Source: Lingula anatina
Taxonomy: Eukaryota > Brachiopoda > Lingulata > Lingulida > Lingulidae
DNA: 64,000 nucleotides
Reading direction: 5' to 3'
Assembly: GCF_001039355.2 (NCBI RefSeq)
Contig: NW_019774947.1
Location: 186,001 to 250,000 of the forward strand
The translations under genes and the position numbers were made by a program. The notes under the pieces are model-generated. The model was not told the DNA's origin. It saw nothing but the letters and a program-made list of their open reading frames with translations, and did not search any database. This document shows, piece after piece, positions 21,666-35,600 of this stretch; the stretch's first letter is position 1, and every line of letters starts with the position of its first letter.

Positions 21666-22730
21666 AATTCTTGACATGACCATTGATTGCTCTTCACAGA
21701 GCGTCCGCCAAAAAGATCTCTATATGTTGATAAAAGTTCTAAGCCATGCAAACATGCTAAGAACCCGTCTTGTGATTTGAAATCATCTAAAAGGCAGCTC
21801 ACTTCATTTTTTAACAATGAATTCTTCTTACAGTGGTGACTGTGGTTCTTGTTAAGGCAAATACATTTTGGTCAGAGATTACAATTGCTCAGTTGATAGT
21901 TTGTAGATTAGCATGCTTCTTGAAGCAGAGTTAAGTTTGTATTTTTCTTTTGCCCATGTGTTAATTATAAATGGGCTCCAGGTAATGGGGTTTTCAAGAA
22001 GATATTGATATGTGAGACACTATCAGCTGCTTTAAACCTGATTTGTTTATGTATCTTTTAATGGAAGAGAAGCAGTTACAAGTAACATGAAGAACTTTTT
22101 GATTACTAAGGATATTATTTTTATCCAGCCATCTCTCTAACTCTTAGACCATGTGTTTAAGCAAAGTAAAACTAGATATCATTTTAATTGTGATATATTG
22201 AAGAAGCATTGTAAGTCACAGTTCATATTGGATTCAATTTTTCTAGTTGGTAGTGTTATGCAATTTTAGCCCGACTTTAGCTTAATTACAAGCAAGTGGA
22301 TTCAAAAACTCCATAATTTGATAGTTGTAGGACCAAAAGGGCTAATGTTTACAAAATCTAAAAAATATTGAAAACCTAAAAATATCAGAACAGCAGAATT
22401 TCATTCTGTCCCTCAGTCCTATGAAGAGTAATTTTTAATTCAATTTTGTTAACAAATGTGTTGTTTGCTGTTAAGTTTTTTTTAAAAAACAATATGTCTT
22501 AAGGTGGGTGTGTACTTCTGCAGGCAGTATGCTATATTAAAATTCAGATATACTGGGTACTGTTTCATTTATTATAATATTTATAATAAGATTCATGTAT
22601 CACTTGCCTGTATTTAGCAAGTGTGGCAGTTAAATGATTTTGTCTGAGCTGTGGCTTTCGCACTTTTGATACTTTTTATAGTTGCTTATCTCTGCTCAAC
22701 ATATTATTATATGGTGGTGGAAAATTTTGT

Positions 22731-22877
22731 GACAAGTACTAAAATACTAATGCCAATGATTGTTATTGTGACAGTACTTGACAAGTACTAAAATACTAAT
22801 GCCAATGATTGTTATTGTGACAGTACTTGACAAGTACTAAAATACTAATGCCAATGATTGTTATTGTGACAGTACTT
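22731..22877. repeat. 49-bp tandem repeat, 3 identical copies
   Basis: Units begin at 22731, 22780 and 22829 with the sequence GACAAGTACTAAAATACTAA and are identical over 49 bp. It lies between the 3' ends of two convergent genes. Identity of copies points to very recent amplification. Confidence 0.95.
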
Positions 22878-22917
22878 CAAAAGTACCATTAGTTTAACAT
22901 CTTTTAGTTTCAATGTA

Positions 22918-22923
22918 TTTATT
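22918..22923 (-). other. Poly(A) signal, chitin synthase
   Basis: AATAAA on the minus strand (TTTATT on plus), about 245 bases after the chitin synthase stop codon and just before the 49-bp tandem repeat in gene direction. Confidence 0.45.
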
Positions 22924-23167
22924 CAAATCATGATATCAAATTACAATACATATATGACGTGATTGTCTGTAATTCAAGAAGATGATATATAGATAATTGT
23001 AAAGAACAAAACCTTTTACAATAATGAGGTAAATAGGCCTACTGCGAGATCACAAACACATGAAAATATAGAAACAATATCGTACTTTTAGTCTTTGTTG
23101 TTTAAACTTGGCTAACTTTTATCACCTTGCAACACAAGACATCAGCCAACATCAAAACTGATCTGTT

Positions 23168-26100
23168 CTATGTAATAAACGATCTTCCAACACTACGCCC
23201 TTCTTCCTTCAAGAGAGGCTCCATCGATTCACGGTCTGATTTATTGATCGATTTCTTTGAATTCCCTGTCACCTCGGGTTTCTTACTCGACTTCCCCTTA
23301 CGCGAGTACGTATGGCGCCGTTTCGAAATCTGCCGCTCTGCTTTCTGGCGGTACTTTGCGCGAGCTTCCTCGGTCACCCAGTAGTCGAGATTGACGGAAC
23401 CCGAGAGGGTATCGCCTTGGTGGAATCCCCACGTGGTTTGAAACGGCTTGCCGAACACATAAGGAGCACGTGCTATCATGTGCATCCACGTGGCAATCCT
23501 GTGTACGATCATAGCCAGGAATTGGATGACGAGGACAATACCGAAGACGACCAGGAATGCAAGACCTGAAGACAAAAGAGTTCCATTGCTTTAGAATGTG
23601 ATATGTTGTACGGAAGGACGAGGTAGAATGCGGTAGGTGTGATACAGCGCAATGCAAATGTTTTGATTTTAGGTGTGGTGGGGAAATGCCTATTGAGGTT
23701 AATGACTTTATATCTTATTAAATATTCTTAATACATATACATTACCAGTCAAAGAGTAAAAGTGGCCTACACAAAACTCCACTGTCCGATTGCGAATGAA
23801 ATCTGACCAGTTTTGACTGGTCTTGCTGTAAGGGCAAGTATGTAGACCTAATAAAACGGGCATCTTGTAATATCAAAATCTGTCACCTTATGTTCAAATA
23901 GCAGAGGGGTAAGCTGTACCGTACCTAGAGGGTTTGTACCCAGTACAAAGAGAACCTTTTCATTGGCAAGAAGTAAGATGAATATCAACCACAGTGCGTT
24001 TATCACGGCAAACAGGATTAGGTAGAAGTTACGAAGTTCAACAAGTTTGTCTGAAAATAAAATGCCAAAAATAATAGTTTTAAATTGTTACTTAACTTAT
24101 TTGTACTGAATTGAATTAAATAAACTGTTGTGATGTTGAAGCATTGGGGATGCACTTTGTTTTAATGTAGTTGTGTAAAATATTACAATTACCAGTAGCA
24201 TTACATCAATTGCCAGAACTTGGTATTTTACATTTTACAAAAGTAAATCAAGTTGCGTTTGATAAATAAAGAGTGCACAATTTCGTCAATCAACAGTTCT
24301 ATTACCAACTAAATACCAATATTTCACAGCCAATATCTCATACTCACTTATAACTAGTTATAAAAAGTCACAAACCAATTTATTGATTAACTAGAGAATA
24401 GTTCTTGCCTTTTAGTTCTTCCTCCGTTCCAAACGCTTTTGAGTTAGGCAAGAGACACTTTTTCCTCAGTTTGTTCCAAAATTCATTCTCGTCTGCTTTG
24501 ATCTCGTGCAGGTAATACAGCGGGAGGTCATCGAACTTTTTACGTGTTTCCTGCAACCGAATTTCCTCTGAAAATAAGACAGAAACCATGTGTCGGTTGC
24601 AATGTAACAGACTGAGATGAGATTCCATTTATTGGCAGTCTGATATATTTTTGAACAGCTTTTCTGTTTTAAAAAAGAAAAGAAATGCAAAACCAACAAA
24701 TATGGGTACCTTGTATTGTTTCAATAGAGAATCAAAAGATCGGGCTTCTTACTGGATAATAACGAATAGAGATAAAATAATCAGCATAACAGACAAGATA
24801 ATTTGTATCTTACGTTCAGTTGGCCATCGTAGATTTTTTATCGCTTTGAGCAGAAACTTGAGATGACCTAGAAATGAAAATGATATGATTGTAAACACGC
24901 TGACTACTGCTTGTGCCATTTTAATAATACGCAGACATACGCTAAGATATTAAGATGAAAAAACTGATCGAACTATTTAGTCGATATGAGGATATAATAA
25001 ACAAATTTGAGGTCTCCTGCAGTACAGAGACATTATCGCCATTCGGAGCACCCCGGTTGATTCCGTAGCCGTTGAAAAGTTACGGAATCATCCGAGTCTG
25101 CCCGATTGTAATGCTGCTACACTGACCAGGTTTTCGAACTCCCAAATCATTTCGTATTTCTTCCTGAGACATTCCTTTCAAGATTTCAAAATCTTTGCGG
25201 TGAACTATTCTGTTTTTCTTGAAATGTGGGTAATACTGATCCATCCCCAAATACTGCAGCCATTCCCACGAGTCAATCTAAAAAATAATGACATTTCAGT
25301 AAGAGTTTAAAAAATTACGGCTCCAAATGGAAAAGTCTTAGAATGTCTAAACTTTTGCTTCTCAATAAAAGATTGCTTCTAAATAAAAGACCAATACAAA
25401 TTATTGCCATGCTTAACTTAATTAGCTTGGAAATAGTTCCTAAAACAAAATTGACTGGATTTTCCCTTTAAGCTCTTAAACATTTACTCGAATATATGAT
25501 AGTGGCTATATTATTTAATATATCCATGCATGTATGACAAAAAAAAAGTGATAATCTAAAAAACAACGACATAAAAATGCTGCACTTATTATACAATAAG
25601 AAACCAAGAACAGCAAATAAACATACAGGAACAAACGTTTCAATTTCTGGATGCGGTAGCTGTTTAATATCCTCTATGATTGCCTTCCGGTGAGCTTTCA
25701 CCTCTACTCCGCAAGCCTTTAACTCCTTCTCCGTCATATCAGCCAAAAATCGGGTGTCATCAAACCCTTGGCGTCTCAACCTTGATGCATATTTTTTCTA
25801 TCAAATAAAATATTTAAACGGATAGATAGGAAAGAGGAATGAGCTAAAAGAGAGGGAGAAAAAGAAAAAAACATTTATTTATTATTATTGCTATTATTAT
25901 CATCAAAATTGCTATTCTTTTACAGAAAAATTAGTTAAATAATTCATTATTATTATTATTTGAACCACTGAACACATCTGTCGTACTTGGCAGAAAAAGG
26001 AAACTTTTTCATTCTGGCATGGGTACTTTAATACTGGTTAAATTAACCAAACCTGCTAACTACATAAGTCCGAAGTTACATTAGGTATGAGGCCAGCTTA

Positions 26101-27829
26101 CCAAGTCCCCTTCCAGCCAGTTCTCCACGAGTACCAGGCCCTCCCTCGTGTCATTGTAGGAACTGTGGATGGACTTGGCTCTGCTGCGGTAGGTGGCTGG
26201 AAGATTAGCCAGGGTTAAGTGTATGTGTATGAGTTACATACAGTGTATCATGGAGAGATAGAGGGAAGAGACAGCCCCATCCCCTTTTCAAAAATGAATG
26301 AATGAAGATTGATTTTAGGTTCGTAAAAATGCTGCTCTAGCATGTCCCTAAAAAATTGCGCTACATTTTTTGGAACATACCCCCCGGGTAGATGGAGCTA
26401 AAATTTCCGCTACCAACTCGATGTTCTGTGGTTAGTTGCTCTTAAATGTTATTGTTACTTTTGAATTAAATCAATACCAAATGTATATGAAGAATACGTC
26501 TTATAAGATTTGTATTACACGCCAGCACAAAGGGTAAAGGAAAGAAAACAGAGAGAGATAGAGAGAGACAGAGAGAATGATCCTTCGTGATACTCTCCTC
26601 TAGTAATCAGAGTATTCTCGAGTCTACCTACACGACTTCTGCCTGCCGTGGGACGACCGCTGGTACATAAGTTCTTCTCCGGTTATCTCATAATCACTGC
26701 TGTCTTCATCCTTTATGATAAAAACATACCAAATTTAGGCCTAGAAATGAGACGCATATATCAAGCATTTTAAAAACAATTTTCTTATTTATTAAAAATA
26801 CATGCCCCAATTTCAAATGCACTTTTCATTATGTCTACGTTTAAAAAATAGAATTTACAAGAGTTGTTGAAAAAAAGATGGGATTGTCCGAAGCACCTCT
26901 TGTCTCGGGGTGGCCGACTCTCTGTACGTGTCCTTGGTCATGGTACTGTGGTGCCCGGTACTGACGCTGACCTGGTCAGGATCTAGTGTTTCAACCGGTA
27001 AACTGCTCCTTCTCTCCACGTCAATTTGTTGCTCGGTTTTTCTGTAGAAACAGCTGAAGCAAAATAAGGAAAAAGTGTAATTTAGGTTTTTTCTGTTATC
27101 GATTTTGTTGAAAAAATCGGAAGTGTTGAATCTGTGAAGGGATTTCAATGCGGTAGTTGTGGTAGCACAATGCAGTTTGGGGTTTTCTGTCTACGGTGCA
27201 CATTTTTACTCTTAGCAGCTTCGAGACCAAGAGCAGAAAACCGAGGCAAAGAGCAAATAAGCCTCAGTCGCTCATATTTTAAAAATACTTTTTCGTCAGA
27301 TGCAATGATTTTGGCTAGATGTTCGTCCCGAACGCACGCCGTCCCACAACGGCCATCCGGTGGGATTAATCAAATGATCCTACAACTATGATGGGGACGG
27401 ATATTTAAAATAATATTTACTAGGTAGATTTTTTTTTTTTGCTTTTCACAAAACGCGCTTTAGACAAAAATGGAAAGAAGAGCCAGGTGGGACATCTAAT
27501 TAAGGTTTCTATGTTGTCTTTACTGCAGTTTGATATCTGAGCCGGCGTGACGTGTGTGAAAGTAATAATTAACATGTCCTTATATTTCATGCTTTTTTGG
27601 TAATTTGACCTTTCCGAAAAGATATATCTGGCCCTTGATCCGATCTGATCTTATGTGCATACCAGCATAGGTATCCTTTCCAAAAAGTTGCTATCTTAGT
27701 TCTCCATGGTACCGAGCTTGTCATCACGTTTGGTGTGTCCTTCTTCTCCTCACGCGTGCCTGTAATATAAATACAGCAGAGGGTGGTTTGTGTTGCTACT
27801 GCCACACACACACACACACACACACACAA

Positions 27830-27862
<33 letters not shown>

Positions 27863-29554
27863 CTGAGAGAGACGCACAAACACGAACGCATAAACACACA
27901 ACAGATCTCTTTCTACACGCCCTTATAGCAAGCATTAGCGTCGACATTCGCTATAGGATTTATCACCCAACACAACGGACAATGTGCTAGATGAGAGATA
28001 AACTATGAACTCACCCCAGGATCTGTCTGTTATGTTACACACACTGTATACCATCAGAAGCAGGTAGCCAGATGGAAGACACAGGAGGTACCACAGACCT
28101 TGGAACAGCGCCATCACTTCAAACAGATGCATCAGACCGGCCAGCAGAAACATGCCCACGATAGCTGAAAATATACATGATATTGTTTTAAAATTGATGT
28201 AAGTGTGGCGGGTGAAGCTTTGATGGAAAAAGTGTTGCGTGCCATGATAAATATAAAGGTGCGTGATTTAATTTCGGTTCATTAGCCTACAACTGGTACA
28301 TATATGTACCGTATACAGATAATCGTGTCACTAAGTTGCAAATATTGTTGTGTCAGTGATATGAATGTTCCCTTGCCTGCAAAATACAGCGTAGTTGTAG
28401 ACAATGGAATGATGCTGTTTGCCAAATTAACAGGGATAGTCTTTCCACAGTGTTCTGAAACAAAAAAAATGCAACATTTATAATTATAATTATAATTACC
28501 GTCTACTTCAGTAATTTACAAATCTGAAATTCTGTAGATATGTACTGGTGCCTACCGCCATATATACAAAGCCTATGACATCTGTAACAGGCATAAAAAG
28601 TGACATATAAAAGAAAAGTCTATCAGCATTATAACGAATAGTAGAAACGCATACATGAACTAAGGATATTTTTGCTCCTATGAGTATTATTTTTATACTG
28701 ATAGGAAGAGAGCAGCATAGACGTATATTGCCTTGGCAGCATCTGTCTCCCTGCATTTCTTAACCTTGGTTTAGTCATAACCAACTATAGTCCAGTGGCT
28801 TAAGGCAAAAAAATGGCCAAATCGTGACACGGCGGATAAAAGCACCAAAATTTGCATGTGGGTACCTTTTGACATACTAAATCAAATTAGAGCCGTAGCC
28901 CATGGAAAGAAATTACCGTTTGGCCAAAAAATCCAAAATGGCCGCCAATTTGTGAAATTCTGTAGAAATATATACAAACCTATGTTGATTTTTATCAAAT
29001 AAAGTATTTTCTCAATGTTTTCCACATTCTTATTACCCGTATAATGCATATATGTCAGATAACAAACGAGTGTCCTTGAACTTTTTGAAAAATCCAAGAT
29101 GGCCGCCGTATGGCATAGGAATACTAGAACATGTACAAGGGTTTTCAACTAATGCCAACTATGAAGATGCATTGCCCACTATCTAATTAATTTTGTTTCT
29201 GAGTGCCTTATTACACAAATAATATATTTGTGGTGAGTAACTAACCTTTATTCTCAAGCATTTCGAGAAAAATCCAAGATGGCCGCCATATCAAAGGAAT
29301 ACTAGTATAAACATAGGGCTTCTTCTGCCATGGATATAAAATATTAATTGATAAATTAGGTTTGTTTCTGAGTATTTTCCACATCTTTTTAATCCACATA
29401 ATATATATGTGATGAGAATGTTATGTGTATCCTTTTTGAAAACAACACAAAACAAAATGGCTGCCATTAGCCATAGGAGGTGGGTTTCAGTTAATACCTG
29501 CGAGAGATAGGCTTTCATATGAAATGAAGCTAAATTCAGTTGTTTTTCTGTTAG

Positions 29555-29607
<53 letters not shown>

Positions 29608-32600
29608 CATCACATGATACAAATCTGTTAGGTAATTAATGTCCATATTTGATCATTTTGGGGAAATACAAGATGGCCTTCTTTTCCCCATAGGAAAACT
29701 GTTGCATTGGATTTTATAGGCACTTCTAAGGCAAATGAGGGTAATCATGGCATTTTGTCAAAATACTTAATGGTACACACTTGTTACCCACCAGATAGAT
29801 ATCTCAAAGTCCAAAAAGAATGTGGGAAATACCGAGAAACAAAATTAATTTTATATTGAACCCAATGTCTCTCTGGCAGTAGTTGACTGTGCTACTCCTA
29901 TTGTGAATTGCAGCAATCTTGAATTTTCTCAAATATGCAAGATGCACACTTGCTACACATCAGATTAATATAGAGTAGGGTTAATAAGGATGTGAACATG
30001 TCTGAATATCTAACAGCTTTATTTCATGTTGGAATCAATGTCTGAACTGTTCCATGAATTGACACCTATGTGCATTTGAATGATATATTCCTATGACAAC
30101 TGGCAGCTATCTTGGGTTTTCTCCGAATAGTACTCAAGGATACATGCACTTTCTACACACAATGAATCTTTCATAAGGATAAAAAGGATATGAAAAACAT
30201 TTTAAAACGATCTAAAGTTAACTACATTTAAATTGTACTCAGTGTATTTCTGGAATTTTTTGATTATGTGTACGAATATTCTTATGACAAAAGGCAGAAA
30301 TCTTGAATTTTTTTCAGAATACCCACAGATACACACATGCTACAGACCAGGTATATATCATAGGGGTAATTATAAATGGAATGAAAAACATAAATTATTT
30401 TTAAAACAAACCCATGGTAATGTAATTGTATAATGAACCATATGCCTCTCTAGCAGCAATTGAAACCCACCCATTAGTATTCCTATACCAAATTGTAGCT
30501 TTCTTGGATTTTCTCAGAATATCCAAAGATGCACACTATTTACCCACCAGATATATATAATAGGACTAATAAGGATGGGCAAAACTTGATAAGCAAACAC
30601 AATTTCACCCTGGTGTTAGATGAAAAACCATGGATGTGCAGTTGTAATTCCAGTAGTATTCCTATGACATATGGCGGCCATCTTGGATTTTCTCAAAATA
30701 CCCAAGAATACATGTTAGTTACTCACCACATACATATTGTGTTGGTGGAAAGGATGTGGAAAACACTCAGAAACAAACTTAATTTGGTAGTGGAAAATTA
30801 ATCTTTCCAGTTGTCATTAGTTGAATCCCCCGTATACTAGAATTCCTGTGGCACATGGCAGCCATCTTGGATTTTCCAAAATGCCCAAGAACACTTCGTA
30901 GTTGCTCACCACAAACATATTATGTGGGTAACCAAAATCTGAGAAACAGACTTAATTTGATAGTGGACAACGTATCTTTCTAGCTGGTATTAGTTGTGCA
31001 CTAATATTCCTATGGCTGTTTCTATGGCATATGACAGCCATCTTGGATTTTTCAAAAGTCCAAGGGAACTTGTTTGCTATCTGACATATATGAATAAAAT
31101 GGGTAATAAGGGTGTGGAAAACTCTGAGAAAATAATTTATTTGATAAAAATCAACATAGGTATGTGCATATTTCTATAGAATTCCATAAATTGGCGGCCA
31201 TTTTGGATTTTTTGACCAAACGGTAAATTGTTTGAGAGGGCTACGGCTCTTATTTGATTTAGAATGTCAAAAGGTAGCTACATGCCAAATTTGGTGCTTT
31301 TATCCGCCGTGTCACGATTTTTTCCTTAAGCCACCGGACTACTACGTAGTCATATAGTCATAATCCTACCACTGCTAAACCATACGTACTGTATTCAGTA
31401 AGGTTAACGGCATGGGTGGCTCTGCCAATATCTTCCCCTATTTGGACAGCTGTTCCCACACTGACGGCAGCCATTATAAGGGCAAATACGAACGTCAGAA
31501 TCTTCCCCACCTTTCCAAAAAGATTTATAGAAAACAAATATAGCATATATAATGCACAAACATATAAAAGTTTCTAGGCAGGACAATGGCATAATGCTTT
31601 GTTCTCTTCATGACGACCTGCTGAGGCAAATGATCTACAGTAGGACAAATTACTAGGCATATTCTTCAATTACAGAATGAGATGCAATTTTGTTTTAGCC
31701 AAGATGTGATCAAAGTTCTTTAAGAAATTTAAAAGTTTCCAACGTCACTATTATTAACCCTACTAAGCATCTGTGGCATGAATTGACGTGTGCAATGCGA
31801 AGGAGAACCAAACTCCTAATAACCACCTCCCCCAAGCTCTTTAGGAAGAATGGGACAATAATCCTCAAAACAGAATTGTTATCCTTGTTGAAAGTAGGCA
31901 GCGCCGCCTTCAGGAGATAATTACAGCACGCGGTTGACACACTCGCTATTTGACACGTGACCTTTAACTAGTACACCCTAATGCTAAATGTGTGTAAATT
32001 TGGTGACATTTGGTGATGTCTTCTCAATTTAACGGGAATTTTTTACCTCTGTGAAAATAAGAGTGAAACGTCGGATTTCAGGGGGTACATGTAATAAATG
32101 TGAATAAATGGTATTAAATATTGATATCTTCACCGCTAGTTCGTATTTTCTGTTTCACTAATCATGTTAGTTATGGCATCTGGAATGAAAATCACTATTT
32201 ATAACAATTTTCACTTGTGATGTGATTATTGNAGTTTATAAATAAAAGCACATGATACTGGAGGTGGGACAACCTTTTGACCAATGTTGTATAACCCACA
32301 CCAGCAATAACACACTGTGAAGCCAACACATGAAAAGGTATAGTAAGCAATCTAGCTTTACAGTGCCCTGACACTCATAGTAGGGGCACATATCACCAAT
32401 ATGTTTCCAAAGTAAAACAAAACGAAAATTTGTATTACTTATAAGTTGAATGTTGTACCAAAAGTGTACTAGACGTAACATAACCTATCCTTACCAGTAG
32501 CTGTGTTTCCTGCGTGGTGAGAAGACATACCATGGCGTATGCTATGGTAATCAGTAGCAACAAGACCACCATCCAGTTAAAGTTAAGACAGAGAGAGTAG

Positions 32601-35600
32601 TTTAGTCCCCCTGGAAAGTGAGCGATTTCATTACACAGCGGAATAATCAGGACTTGATGAAACGTTTGCACACATTATAACGCACAAAAGGGATTTTTAA
32701 ATTCTTCAAAGTGCACGACTTTTACAATAGAATCGCGATCCACTCAACATCATAATTGGAAATTGTGTTTTATGCAGATTTATATAAGTTTTTATATGCT
32801 TCATAAAAGCGTTTTTAAACCTCGAAAAAAGTGCGAGTCAATAAAACATGGGTCCCGGTATAGAAAACATTGCGCCCAAGATCACCGCCAAAACAGATAA
32901 CTACATGTACAAAGAAACAAAAAGTAACGTAGGAAGTGGCATCAGAGTACAGTGTTCAGGCCCGTTATTTCATATAGGCACATGACACATGACACACATA
33001 ACCTACCTGCGACGATCAGTATCACGGTACCCGGCCCTAGCAGCGTGGAAACCACCAACAGAGCTTGGTACAGAGCAAAGTACATACGGACCTGGTCGTT
33101 AAACTTGGTGACAAGGAGCCAGTCTTTCAAGATGAGGAATTGGTTGGCCAGCGTCGAAGGAATCCAGCGTCGCCTCTGCTTGAAAAACTCGTCAAAGTCT
33201 TCAGGACAGTGCGTGCTGTCCTCGGCGGCGGCTGAGTATTCCAAACGCCAACCGGCTTGTACCTATGGAATAGCGATATATCCAATATTAGTTAACATTT
33301 TACAGATTTCTGCATACGATGCTGTGATCTCGCATTTTTGTTCACTGCTTATATGTATGACTGTATAAATATTCGTAATATAGCTGTCACCTCCCTGACT
33401 AAATTATATATCTATGTACAGGGATCTTGGAAAATGTATTTATGGCCGATGTGTAGTGTTGCTGTACGCTTGTACAAATCTAAGGTGTTTTATCTATGTG
33501 TTTCCATCTGTTGCGTCAGATGTGCAAGTGAAATATGACGCACCATCAGCGTACACAGCCACCGGTCTTCACCCATATCTTTGGTCAAGAATTCGTCAGC
33601 CTTGGTCACCTTGGACGAGTAGAGGGGCAGGACATCTCGCAGTGCGGCCACCCTGTACACACTAAAGCAGCCTGGGCAGCACAGAACTGTTCCAAGGACG
33701 TCGTTGGCAGCCTGGTGAATAATCAATGACCCACTTATGCCATGAGATGACACTTTGACAATTGTGTTCAAACTATCCGGTACCAGCAACATATTCAATA
33801 TTTGTCTCCACCCGGGACTTCACCCTACATCAAGATGCGAGAGAGGGAATCTAAACCTGATTCACACCCTAAATGTGCTGACGACTTAGGCTCAGAATAG
33901 GAAGCAAATTGGACGCGGTATCTTTTAGAATTCCCAACAAAATTAGCTGTGCGTTTTTTTTTTCTAATTATATAAACTTTGTAAGTTTGGTAAGCGTGTG
34001 CAAGAGAAATGTCACGACGAATAAATGCAATTACAATGGTGCCATTAAATGTAAATTGAATTACTGACAAATAATACATGTAGTCATTAGGTACTGCACT
34101 ATTAGATACCGGTACGCACCTTCTGAAACCAGTGCCCGATGGCATAGTCAAATGTCTGATACCACACCAATGGCCCTGAGCCCATGGGGTGAGTGCGCGC
34201 GCACACGGCCCCCACGTTGTTGTCACGGACCATATTGTCCAGTAGCGCCTCCACGGAGTCTGTGGAAAACTTGACGTCGGCGTCTGTGGTCAAAATGAAG
34301 GTTTCGTGGTCGGACACTGAAATAATATATGCATTTAATGCGTTACTTAAATTATGGAATTTTATCCGCTGGGTCGAATTCGTTATTTACTTTAAAATCA
34401 TTTTGTTTCATTAAATTTTTTATTTATTTCGGGAAGAAAACTTTGAATATGCGTTAAATGTGTATATATGCCTTACTGTCGTCGTTTGCTTTCATCAAGA
34501 AGTCCATGACATACGACATGTACATGACTTGGCTCCAACGTTTTTTATTCTTCACCTGTAATGAAATTCTGTAACTACATAAAATGTTTCAATGTTGATA
34601 GTTATATCTTAATTTAATATTGAGTCACTTCATTATTCAGTGGACGCTTGAAGGTGTTGCAAATATTAATTAACATCAAGTATTACGCCTACCTTAAAAT
34701 TGTCCTTTAAGTGGATTGTCAACGCCATTCCGCGTTTTCCAGGGGGCGCTCTCAACTGCCAAGACATACTCATCCCATAGGGCGTCATCAGCCGTGTGGC
34801 TTCTATGGTCGGTGAATCTGTGAACACGACAGAATATGTTTGGTTTGGTATGTAGTAAATGTAACTTGGTGGAAGGTAGTAGGGAGCAAAGTGTTTTTCA
34901 GTTCAGACATTCATGTCAACGGTTGTCATTTTTAAACGCATTCGTGCGTTTTTAATTGTAGTTTACTATTAAAATATTAAAATCTATTTCCACTTATTGA
35001 GAAACTATGTTGAGAGACAAAATAATTCTTTTTGAGATAACCTTTATCCATCAGGCCGATCGTTGTGATACAATTCAAAGCTATGTGCGTGGCATTTAGT
35101 GTGTTAGTTGTGCCAGAATAGAATTGACACAACGTGTACAAGGAGGCGTGTCACTGAGGAGCAATTTGTTGGATGCGGCATCTGTTTTACGTTCACGCGT
35201 TAAGTATTTTACTCACCAAGGACAGTCTCTACCAATGACACCAACTGAAGTAGAAAATCTGACGCTTTCTTATCGCGGACTGCCGCATCAAAGAAGATAT
35301 GTGCCTCAAAATGTCTGTCGAGGCCCGCCTGAGCACGGTTGATACATTCTAGTGATCGAAGAAACTGTTCCATCTCGTAGTCAGCCTAACAGTCATCAAT
35401 AAACATACGAATATGTATAATATTCAAAGCAATAAAGCATATTTTTTAAATATATTAAAATATATTTTGATATTAATAGGAGTATTCTCAAGGGAGCAAT
35501 ATGCAACTTTCAATAGACAATAGTACAAATTTGGTAATTTTTATAAGCAGGTCAAATGTTATTTCTCTTAAAAGAATGCTTTGTTTATGCATTAGTATTG

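Larger units (their letters stand above)
21666..23167. other. Convergent 3' flanks of FBXL17-like and chitin synthase
   Basis: About 1.5 kb between the two stop codons, AT-rich, presumably mostly 3' UTR. No clear AATAAA was found for FBXL17-like. It contains a three-copy 49-bp tandem repeat (22731-22877) and the chitin synthase poly(A) signal (22918-22923). Confidence 0.5.

Noticed and set aside
22731-22877. CRISPR array
   Set aside because: Direct tandem copies with no spacers, in an animal genome.
27587-27662. Chitin synthase ending at the stop at 27587 without splicing
   Set aside because: Family members continue after this point, and the donor at 27663 joins in phase to exons encoding the linker, SAM domains and final helices.
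30529-31179. Several 60-90 codon frames inside the fold-back element
   Set aside because: They are read from the repeated monomers and share no protein-like conservation.
34102-34317. Separate small genes made of single chitin synthase exons
   Set aside because: Exons join in phase into one protein with all chitin synthase motifs in order.
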